A stretch of 62,990 nucleotides of DNA from CAZOAR01 sp964577985 (GTDB lineage Bacteria; Gemmatimonadota; CAZMKB01; CAZNLH01). The stretch is from positions 1 through 62,990 of the forward strand of contig CAZOAR010000013.1 in the NCBI GenBank assembly GCA_964577985.1, written 5' to 3'. Position 1 is the first letter of the stretch; each line of letters begins with the position of its first letter. Made by a program: the position numbers and the translations under genes. Shown piece after piece: positions 24,100-31,390 of this stretch. Under the pieces are notes generated by a model. That model was given only the letters and a program-made list of their open reading frames with translations. It did not search any database and was not told the DNA's origin.

Positions 24100-25074
24100 T
24101 CAGATATCGGTCTTCTCCTTGAAGCTTACCTTCAGTTCGATGCTTTCATGCCTTATGCCATCGACCTCGCCGTAGGGAAATACGAAGTAGTTCAGGGGGC
24201 CGCCCTTCTGAGGAGGTGAAAGAATGATGTCTCTGCCTCTTGTCAGCGCGAGTCGGTTAGGATCGTGGTGCCCGAAAAAGTAATCCAGCTTGTCTTTGTG
24301 TTTGTCCCCCTCGGATATGTCGACGGGCATCCACCGTTTCCCGTCCCAGAAATAAGCCCAGCAGTGGTAGCCCGGGACTTCCCCCTCCGACACGCCCTTG
24401 GGAATGCTGTAGCCGATCTCGAAATAGGCAGGGATACCGATGCTCCTGCAGAGACCTATGAAATACGAATGGTAATCCGTGCAGTTCCCTCTACCGGCGT
24501 CACATGCGTACTGCCAGTCGCCGTTTCCCCAACCCGTTCCGGTCTTGTCGTATACCATGTGGTCGAGGGTCTGATCGTAAAGCGCGCGCCCTTTCTCCCT
24601 GATGCTTGCATCCCTGCTTACGCTCGCAAGTGCGATATCCTTGACGACCTGTGACAGGGGAATCAGCCTTGCGGGTTTCAGTGTCCAGGCCATTTGGTCC
24701 GCCGTTTCCGTATCGAGTGCGCCTCCGGAATTCTCTGTACGCTCCACGGTATAAGTCACAGTAAACTCGAAAGACTCGGATGGATTCTCCAGGCTTATGT
24801 AAGCCATTCGGTTACCGTACTTCTTGTCCTGAGTAGCAATGTACTCGCGTGCGGGTCTTACCTCGAGGCCACTGATATGCTGGTATGGATTTTCCATCGG
24901 CAGCGGAACCCAGAGGTTCAGATGGCTGGCGCCCTCGGGGATGTTCGTGACGCTTGTCACGGATTCTATCTCATAGGTCCGCATCCAGGGAGTAGATGCT
25001 TTTCCGACCACAGGCTCGGCGGACAACACCGGCATCAGGAGGAGGGAGAGCAATATGTACGGTAGAATTCTCAT
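24100..25074 (-). CDS. Exported transglutaminase-like protein
   Basis: 324 residues with a signal peptide (about 1-20). The C-terminal half is a transglutaminase-like (papain-fold) domain: the catalytic Cys in 'GNCTDYHSYFIGLCRSIGIPA', His in 'YHCWAYFWDGKRW' and Asp in 'PVDISE'. The first half is beta-rich. Such proteins act as proteases or cross-linkers in the periplasm. It is the first gene of the minus-strand operon 25074-22192, divergent from the sigma gene at 25204. Confidence 0.85.
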   Translation of the reverse strand: MRILPYILLSLLLMPVLSAEPVVGKASTPWMRTYEIESVTSVTNIPEGASHLNLWVPLPMENPYQHISGLEVRPAREYIATQDKKYGNRMAYISLENPSESFEFTVTYTVERTENSGGALDTETADQMAWTLKPARLIPLSQVVKDIALASVSRDASIREKGRALYDQTLDHMVYDKTGTGWGNGDWQYACDAGRGNCTDYHSYFIGLCRSIGIPAYFEIGYSIPKGVSEGEVPGYHCWAYFWDGKRWMPVDISEGDKHKDKLDYFFGHHDPNRLALTRGRDIILSPPQKGGPLNYFVFPYGEVDGIRHESIELKVSFKEKTDI

Positions 25075-25132
25075 GGTTCGGCCTCTTCGCGTTAGTATCC
25101 CAAAAGTTTGTGCTGTCGAGCTTCCAGCTTTA

Positions 25133-25160
25133 TTATTAATAATTGTAAATCGACAGTCAA
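25133..25160 (-). promoter_or_regulatory. Candidate promoter for the transglutaminase operon
   Basis: Minus strand TTGACT (25160-25155), 16-base spacer, TAATAA (25138-25133), in an AT-rich divergent intergenic region. The -10 box is poor. Confidence 0.3.
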
Positions 25161-25203
25161 GACCAGTATTTCGGAAGTCGTAATCTGTAAGGGACTCAGT
25201 TCA

Positions 25204-25764
25204 ATGACACTCGACCCGGAAAAGTGGGTGGACAACTACGGGGACGATCTTTACCGGTTCGCCCTCTTCAGGGTGGGGGACGATGGATTGGCGGAAGATC
25301 TCGTTCAGGAATCGCTCTGCTCGGCGCTGGAGTCGAAGGATCGGTTTTCAGGAAAGTCGGCGGAGAAGACATGGCTGATAGGAATTCTGAAACACAAGAT
25401 AGCTGATCACTTCCGCGAGGTGTCAAGGCAAACGCCGGTCATCGAGTCGTCGGAGCTTCCTTATGGAGACGACGAATTCTTCGACGAGAAGGGCCGATGG
25501 AAGGTCTTGCCGGAGAAGTGGAAAGATTCCCCGGAAGATGTATTCGAGAAGAGGGAGTTCTGGAAAATCTTTCATCACTGCCTGGATGGGTTGTCATCGA
25601 ACATCCGGCAGGTTTTTACACTGAAAGAGCTCGACGATGAAAAAAGCGGGGATATTTGTAAGATTCTCGGGATTTCCTCGACTAATCTATGGGTCATGCT
25701 TCACAGGGCCCGTATCGGGCTTAGAAGATGTCTGGAATTGAACTGGTTCAAGGAAACGAGATAA
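25204..25764 (+). CDS. RNA polymerase sigma factor, ECF-like
   Basis: 186 residues from the ATG at 25204. Region 2 ('YRFALFRVGDDGLAEDLVQESLCSAL') and region 4 ('FTLKELDDEKSGDICKILGISSTNLWVMLHRAR') are clear. A linker of about 35 residues between them ('DDEFFDEKGRWKVLPEKW') is characteristic of a sigma subgroup that is usually followed by a small zinc-finger anti-sigma gene, as here. Its regulon is unknown. Confidence 0.85.
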   Translation: MTLDPEKWVDNYGDDLYRFALFRVGDDGLAEDLVQESLCSALESKDRFSGKSAEKTWLIGILKHKIADHFREVSRQTPVIESSELPYGDDEFFDEKGRWKVLPEKWKDSPEDVFEKREFWKIFHHCLDGLSSNIRQVFTLKELDDEKSGDICKILGISSTNLWVMLHRARIGLRRCLELNWFKETR

Positions 25765-25767
25765 CAG

Positions 25768-26022
25768 ATGTTGAACTGCCGGGAGACTTCGAGACTCATT
25801 TCGGAAACCCTGGACCGTGACCTGCCCCTTCACGACCGGATTTCGATGAGACTCCACCTGATGATGTGCAAGTTCTGCAGAAGGTACTTTTCTCAGATCA
25901 GGTTCATGCGTGACGTGATCAAGCTGGCAGGAGATGATCTGAACGACTGCGATGAGACGACAGGGGTCAAGATGCCGGACGCCGCGAAAGAGCGAGTGAG
26001 GAGAAATATGCGCGGGCGGTGA
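25768..26022 (+). CDS. Small zinc-finger anti-sigma-like protein
   Basis: 84 residues, three bases after the sigma gene. It has the pattern of the anti-sigma zinc finger: an early Cys ('LNCRETSRLISETLDRDL') and HxxxCxxC ('HLMMCKFC' near residue 30). No membrane segment is evident, so it should be a soluble regulator of the preceding sigma factor. Confidence 0.75.
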   Translation: MLNCRETSRLISETLDRDLPLHDRISMRLHLMMCKFCRRYFSQIRFMRDVIKLAGDDLNDCDETTGVKMPDAAKERVRRNMRGR

Positions 26023-26197
26023 TCTGCGATTATTGAGAGAGTAGGCTGATCCGTCATGATGGAGAAACGTTGGCGTAGCGCGCGGGATATCCGCCAGGAT
26101 CGACAAAGAGAATCGCTCAACTCAGGTGTAAGGTATCTCCCGAAAAGTATACGAATGTTGTGGAAGTAATTCAACGAACGGATTCTGAGGAGACGGG

Positions 26198-26977
26198 ATG
26201 GGACGAATGAACAACCGGACAGTGAATAAGGAACGCACAGCTCTCGCCGTTTACTGCAGGCGCCCCGAGACCAAGCGTGTAAAAACGCGCCTGGCAAGGA
26301 CGATCGGGCCGGATGCGGCTCGGAGATTTTATGCCGGCTGCCTCACAAGCCTTCGCAGGGACCTGAATATCCTTGGAAAACGCCTTGACATCGTTATCTG
26401 TCCTTCCGACGAGAAGGATGCCGGCTGGGCCGCCCGGTTTTTCCCCTCGCACAAGCATATAGTGCCCCAGATATACGGTGACCTGGGGATGAGGATCGAA
26501 CATACGGATCTGATGCTGCGCTGCCAGGGATACGCCAGGATTATCCTCGTTGGCTCCGACGCGCCCTCACTGCCGCTTGGATATATCGAGGACGTGGACA
26601 ACTTTCTCGTGCGAGCGGACGTGGCGCTGGGGCCGTGCGCCGATGGAGGAGTCTACGCGCTGGGGTCTTGCGTCCCACTGATGCCGCTGGACAGCATACC
26701 GTGGGGAACAGAGGCCGTTTTCGCGCGCCTGCAGGAGAAGTTTCAACGAGAGGGCTTCAAGGTGAGAACATCCACCACATGGTACGATGTTGACAGGGCG
26801 GAAGACCTCGTGAGGGTCTATGGAGACCTGAGGCGCTCATCACTCGAGCACAGACGATCACTCGGTAACATGATAGAGGGGATTCTTGACCCTGATTCTT
26901 CGGACGAAAACGAAAATTCCTGGTACTCGTCCGTCGAAGATGATACCAACTATTTTGACAATGGAGGCAAACATTGA
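26198..26977 (+). CDS. DUF2064 family transferase (rSAM/selenodomain-associated transferase 1 type)
   Basis: 259 residues. 'YCRRPETKRVKTRLARTIG' near residue 16 and 'LVGSDAPSLP' near 108 are the nucleotide-sugar-binding signatures of this MobA-like family. The C-terminus has an acidic tail of about 45 residues not usual in the family. GAGGAGA lies before the ATG. It is the first gene of an eight-gene operon that matches the known co-occurrence of transferases 1 and 2, a DUF547 protein, arsenate reductase and a radical SAM protein. The actual substrate is unknown. Confidence 0.85.
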   Translation: MGRMNNRTVNKERTALAVYCRRPETKRVKTRLARTIGPDAARRFYAGCLTSLRRDLNILGKRLDIVICPSDEKDAGWAARFFPSHKHIVPQIYGDLGMRIEHTDLMLRCQGYARIILVGSDAPSLPLGYIEDVDNFLVRADVALGPCADGGVYALGSCVPLMPLDSIPWGTEAVFARLQEKFQREGFKVRTSTTWYDVDRAEDLVRVYGDLRRSSLEHRRSLGNMIEGILDPDSSDENENSWYSSVEDDTNYFDNGGKH

Positions 26978-27714
26978 AATCGTCGCTATGGTATCGTCTG
27001 CTTCTTGGTGGAGCTGCCTTGCTGGCACTGTCGCTGGCGGTCAAGCTGCTCCCGCTTCAGGAATGGATGGCGAGCCTCCTTGCCTGGATTCAGACACTCG
27101 GCCCTGCCGCCCCGGCGATACTGGTGCTGGTCTATGTCGTCGCGTGCGTCCTGCTCGTTCCGGGAACGATCATCACTCTTGGTGCCGGCTTTCTATTCGG
27201 TCTCGTTGAGGGCTATGCCGTGGTTGCGGTCGGAAGCGTTGTCGGTTCCACCGCCGCATTTCTCATAGGTCGGACGGTAGCCAGGAACTGGATGAGCGAG
27301 AGAGTTAAAGATAAACCGAAATTCAAGGCGATCGATGAGGCCGTAGGCAGGAGGGGCCTGTACATCGTGTTCCTGACCAGGCTGTCACCACTTTTCCCCT
27401 TCACCCTTATCAACTATTTCTACGGAATCACAGCCGTTTCACTCCGCGATTATGTCATTGCCTCCTGGGTCGGGATGATCCCCGGGACGCTGATGTACGT
27501 CTACCTGGGAACCGTGGTAAAGGACCTTGCCGAGCTTGCCGCGGGAGGCGGGACTCGGAGTGCTGGAACCACATATTTCCTCTGGTTCGGACTGGCCGCT
27601 ACTGTGGCCGTAGCTGTGATGGTGGCGCGTGTGGCGAAACGGGCGCTCGACGACGTGATCGAAAAGGGAACGGTCTCCACCGACGGGGTAAAAAGGGAGA
27701 GATCGCATGCATGA
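26974..27714 (+). CDS. TVP38/TMEM64 (DedA-like) membrane protein
   Basis: 246 residues, about six membrane segments. The core 'VPGTIITLGAGFLFG' and 'LTRLSPLFPFTLINYFYGIT' are diagnostic of the VTT domain. It begins at a TTG overlapping the previous stop by four bases, with GGAGG upstream. VTT proteins move lipids or act on ion gradients in the inner membrane; here it belongs to the arsenic-type operon. Confidence 0.88.
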   Translation: MKSSLWYRLLLGGAALLALSLAVKLLPLQEWMASLLAWIQTLGPAAPAILVLVYVVACVLLVPGTIITLGAGFLFGLVEGYAVVAVGSVVGSTAAFLIGRTVARNWMSERVKDKPKFKAIDEAVGRRGLYIVFLTRLSPLFPFTLINYFYGITAVSLRDYVIASWVGMIPGTLMYVYLGTVVKDLAELAAGGGTRSAGTTYFLWFGLAATVAVAVMVARVAKRALDDVIEKGTVSTDGVKRERSHA

Positions 27715-29227
27715 TCCGATCGAAGTACTTCCACACGACGTACATAACGAAAAGCTCGTCTCCAATATCCGTCCCACGGACTGGATCAACCCGCAACCTG
27801 ATGGAAGATATAACCTCGTGGTGCTGGGGGCCGGTACCGCCGGCCTCGTAGCCTCGCTCGGGGCGGCAGGTCTTGGAGCCCGGGTCGCTTTAGGGGAAAG
27901 ACACCTCCTTGGTGGGGATTGCCTCAATTATGGATGCGTCCCTTCGAAGGCCCTGATCCGGGCTTCCCGTGCTTTTTCCTCCGTACGGGATGCAAAGCAA
28001 TTTGGTGTCAACGTCCCGGACGGTATGAAAGTGGATTTCGGGAAGGTGATGGAACGGATGCGTCGGCTTCGAGCCTCGATAAGCGCAAACGATTCCGCGG
28101 AGAGACTCAGGTCACACGGCGTGGATCTCTATCTTGGCGAGGCGAGATTCACCGGCAGGCATGCCGTCGAGATCGGCGGCACGAGATTGACATTCCGCAG
28201 AGCGGTCATCGCGACCGGCGCCAGGGCCAGGGCTCCTTTTATCCCGGGACTCGAAGAGACTGGTTATCTGACCAACGAGACGATCTTTTCACTGACAGAT
28301 CTTCCGAAGTCAATGGCGGTTGTCGGCGCCGGTCCTATAGGGTGTGAGATGGCCCAGGCATTTCAGAGGTTCGGATCGAAGGTGACTATCCTGGAGAAGA
28401 GGGGACAACTCCTTCCGAGAGAGGATGTCGATGCCGGTCGGCGGCTGTTGAGGTCTTTTCAATCAGATGGAATAGATGTCCGGTTCAACGCCGTCGTGGA
28501 AGAGGTCGTGACCCGCGACGCGAATAAGGTGATACGTTTTTCGCGCGCGGGGAAAAAGGAAGAAATCACGGTAGACACAATTCTGGTCGGAATCGGGCGT
28601 GCTCCAAACGTGGATGGCCTCGGTCTCGAAGACGCGGGCGTCGTTTACGACGACAGAAAGGGAGTGGAGGTTAACGACCGTCTGCAGACCACCAATCCCT
28701 CGATATACGCGGCGGGGGACATCTGCAGCCGCTATAAGTTCACACACAGCGCGGACGCGATGGCGAGAATAGTCATCAGGAACGCCCTCTTCGGGGGACG
28801 ATCGAGGGTCAGCGATCTGGTCATACCCTGGTGTACCTATACGGAGCCGGAGATAGCGCACGTAGGCGTTTCGGAGGCTGATATCGAGAAGGATGGACTT
28901 GAGGTCGATACATATATCCAGGAGTTCAACGAAGTCGACAGAGCGATACTCGATGGTGAGGAGGATGGCTACGTCAAGGTCTTTACCGGGAAGGGAAGCG
29001 ACAGGATCCTCGGGGCGACCATAGTGGGTTCGCACGCCGGGGACATGATATCGGAGATAACAATGGCGATGGTCGGAGGGCTCGGGCTGAAGACGGTCTC
29101 GGGTACGATTCACCCGTATCCAACCCAGGGGGAGGCGATAAAGAAGGTCGGGGACTCCTATTTCAGGTCCCGCATGAGCCCTTTCCTCAGCAGGGTCTTC
29201 TCCTTCTGGTTCAAGGTGAGGCGATGA
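27707..29227 (+). CDS. Mercuric reductase-like FAD/NAD(P) disulphide oxidoreductase
   Basis: 506 residues. The FAD-binding GAGTAG is near residue 42, the redox-active CxxxxC is in 'GGDCLNYGCVPSKA', the NAD(P)-binding 'VVGAGPIGCEMA' near residue 206, and a C-terminal dimerisation domain has 'GTIHPYPTQGEA' where these enzymes have their His-Glu active pair. It lacks the N-terminal metal-binding domain and C-terminal Cys pair of true MerA, so mercury reduction is unlikely. It overlaps the previous gene by eight bases. Confidence 0.88.
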   Translation: MHDPIEVLPHDVHNEKLVSNIRPTDWINPQPDGRYNLVVLGAGTAGLVASLGAAGLGARVALGERHLLGGDCLNYGCVPSKALIRASRAFSSVRDAKQFGVNVPDGMKVDFGKVMERMRRLRASISANDSAERLRSHGVDLYLGEARFTGRHAVEIGGTRLTFRRAVIATGARARAPFIPGLEETGYLTNETIFSLTDLPKSMAVVGAGPIGCEMAQAFQRFGSKVTILEKRGQLLPREDVDAGRRLLRSFQSDGIDVRFNAVVEEVVTRDANKVIRFSRAGKKEEITVDTILVGIGRAPNVDGLGLEDAGVVYDDRKGVEVNDRLQTTNPSIYAAGDICSRYKFTHSADAMARIVIRNALFGGRSRVSDLVIPWCTYTEPEIAHVGVSEADIEKDGLEVDTYIQEFNEVDRAILDGEEDGYVKVFTGKGSDRILGATIVGSHAGDMISEITMAMVGGLGLKTVSGTIHPYPTQGEAIKKVGDSYFRSRMSPFLSRVFSFWFKVRR

Positions 29228-29237
29228 GGGGGCTTAA

Positions 29238-29660
29238 ATGACAAGGATACTTTTTGTCTGTCGTCAGAACGCCGGTCGAAGCCAGATGGCCGAGGCATTC
29301 GCTGAGCATTACGGGAAGGATGTTCTGACAGCCTGCAGCGCCGGCTCAGAGCCTGCGCTTTCGATACATCCCGAGGTGGTGCGATCGATGAAAGAAAAGG
29401 GAATCGACCTGTCTCAGCGGAGTCCAACGTCAGTAGACGATCTGTCACGGGATCGGTTCGATTACGTGGTGACTATGGGTTGTGGAGACTCGTGTCCTCC
29501 CGTGAAGGCTGACAGGATAGTGGCCTGGAACGTAGACGATCCCGCCGATCTGCCTCAGTCGATTGTCGATGGCATAAGAGACATGATAGAGAAGAAGGTT
29601 CTCGAGTTGATAAGGGCATTGAAGGAGGAGCAGGAGTGGAAGAGGGTAACCACGGAATAA
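29238..29660 (+). CDS. arsC: Arsenate reductase-like low-molecular-weight phosphatase
   Basis: 140 residues. The catalytic loop CxNxxR-like 'VCRQNAGRSQMAEA' (Cys near residue 8, CX5R) begins the protein, as in thioredoxin-linked ArsC and LMW tyrosine phosphatases; 'GCGDSCP' near residue 76 supplies further cysteines as in ArsC. It would reduce As(V) to As(III). The downstream ArsM-type methyltransferase domain supports an arsenic role. Confidence 0.82.
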   Translation: MTRILFVCRQNAGRSQMAEAFAEHYGKDVLTACSAGSEPALSIHPEVVRSMKEKGIDLSQRSPTSVDDLSRDRFDYVVTMGCGDSCPPVKADRIVAWNVDDPADLPQSIVDGIRDMIEKKVLELIRALKEEQEWKRVTTE

Positions 29661-30421
29661 GTGTGGTCGTGCCGGTTCTCGATGATCATGAGGCCCTGCG
29701 CAGCATACTTCGTCAGCTTCGGGAAGTGTCGTCTTCGCTTGAAGTGATTGTCGCGGATGGTGAGGCGAGTGATAAGGCCAGGGATATATGTCTGGAACAT
29801 GGAGCCGTCTGGGTTCCTTCTCCGGAGGGCAGAGGCGTTCAGATGAATCGGGGAGCCGCGGCGAGTCGTGGGAAGATACTCTGGTTTCTTCACGCCGATT
29901 CGGTGATCAGTTCGTCGAGCCTGCGGGTTATTGCTGTGGCCCTGAAAGATCCTCGCGTCGTTGCGGGCGTCTTTCGATTCCGGCTTCAGCAGAGACACTG
30001 GTACGCAGTTCTTCTCGATATTGGGGTGTATCTGCGCTCCCGGGTACTGAAGCTTCCTTACGGGGACCAGGGTCTTTTTGTGCGACGCTCTGTATTCGAG
30101 TCGGCAGGCGGCTACAAGGAGATTCCTTTCCTCGAGGACGTGGAATTTGTGAGGACGCTGCGTGGGCGTGGTGATGTGTTCCATTCGCGTGTCAGCATCG
30201 GAGTCTCGGCGCGGAGGTGGGAGCGCGAAGGTTTCCTTTACGGAACACTCAGAAACTGGCTTACCATGACCGCATATTCACTCGGTGTCGCCCCGGAGCG
30301 ACTGGCGAACTGGTATAGACCGGAGCATACCGCGACGAGGGAGATAAAGGGTGTCGTCCGGTTGAGGCCGGCACGGCTCCGGAGAGAGAATCCATCACCC
30401 CGACCATGGGCGGACAGATGA
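29636..30421 (+). CDS. Family 2 glycosyltransferase (rSAM/selenodomain-associated transferase 2 type)
   Basis: 261 residues, GTG start overlapping the previous gene, with AGGAG upstream. 'ISVVVPVLDDHEAL' and 'VIVADGEASDKA' give the GT2 nucleotide-binding fold; 'ILWFLHADSVI' is the metal-binding DxD-like region; 'LPYGDQGLFVRRSVFESAGGY' is typical of this subgroup. It pairs with the DUF2064 gene at the front of the operon. In arsenosugar-type gene sets such transferases are thought to add sugar groups. Confidence 0.87.
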   Translation: MEEGNHGISVVVPVLDDHEALRSILRQLREVSSSLEVIVADGEASDKARDICLEHGAVWVPSPEGRGVQMNRGAAASRGKILWFLHADSVISSSSLRVIAVALKDPRVVAGVFRFRLQQRHWYAVLLDIGVYLRSRVLKLPYGDQGLFVRRSVFESAGGYKEIPFLEDVEFVRTLRGRGDVFHSRVSIGVSARRWEREGFLYGTLRNWLTMTAYSLGVAPERLANWYRPEHTATREIKGVVRLRPARLRRENPSPRPWADR

Positions 30422-31218
30422 AAACGAGATCCTGTTTCTGGATAACTGCACTCCTGGGGCTAATCTGGATATCCGCATACACCGTCTCAGCCTATGCGGC
30501 GGAGGGCCAGACTGGTGCGGTCCTGCACGAGACATTCGATCAGATCCTGAAGGGGCATGTGAAAGACGGCGTGGTCGATTATGAGGGGCTGAGAAGAGAC
30601 GAGACGCTCCTGGACCGCTATCTCGCGACTCTCGACGGCATCGATCCATCGTCGATGGACCGCAATGGCCGGATCGCCTTCTGGATAAACGCCTACAACG
30701 CGTTTACACTGAAGCTCATACTCAACTACTATCCCGACATACAGAGCATCAAGGATATTCCTTCGTCAAAGAGGTGGAACGCCAGGGTCTGGAGTGTCAA
30801 CGGCGAAAAGAAGAGTCTTGATCAGATAGAACACGAGATCCTGAGAAAAATGGGCGAGCCGAGAATTCACTTCGCGATCGTCTGCGCGTCGATCTCATGT
30901 CCCGACCTGCGCGGTGGTGCATACTTCCCCGATTCGCTCGATGAGCAACTTGATGAGGCCGCTGCAGGCTTTCTCAATGACTCGATGAAGGGTGCGGCCG
31001 TCATGGAGGAGAAGGGGATGTTGTGGGGGACCAACTATGTCCTCTATCTTTCGCCGATATTCGACTGGTTCGAGGGTGATTTTGAAAAGAAATCGGGGTC
31101 GGTGGTTGATTTCGTCCTGCCTTATCTTCCCGGGACTATGAAGGCTTTTGTAGTAGCTCATCGTGACGAATTGAAGGTAAAGCATCTGGATTACGACTGG
31201 CGCCTGAATGGCCGCTGA
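30418..31218 (+). CDS. Exported DUF547 protein
   Basis: 266 residues from the ATG at 30418, overlapping the previous stop by four bases. It has a signal peptide (about 1-27). The DUF547 core has 'RIAFWINAYNAFTLKLIL', 'RIHFAIVCASISCPDLRGGAYFPDS' (split around residues 80-175) and a final 'YDWRLNG'. DUF547 genes occur repeatedly beside the transferase genes present here. Function unknown; it may be a periplasmic hydrolase. Confidence 0.87.
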   Translation: MKTRSCFWITALLGLIWISAYTVSAYAAEGQTGAVLHETFDQILKGHVKDGVVDYEGLRRDETLLDRYLATLDGIDPSSMDRNGRIAFWINAYNAFTLKLILNYYPDIQSIKDIPSSKRWNARVWSVNGEKKSLDQIEHEILRKMGEPRIHFAIVCASISCPDLRGGAYFPDSLDEQLDEAAAGFLNDSMKGAAVMEEKGMLWGTNYVLYLSPIFDWFEGDFEKKSGSVVDFVLPYLPGTMKAFVVAHRDELKVKHLDYDWRLNGR

Positions 31219-31390
31219 GAGACGGTTGGACAAGGTCCCGGGAAGAGACGTCGTCGATGCGGAAAACGTGTCTCAAAGATCGACACCCCGCACAGACGTT
31301 GATAACCGGAAACCGGATTGGAGAGATCGTCCGATTGATATCGGACCGCGGCTCACGGCAGTTGTCATATATGATGAAAGGAGATATTGA

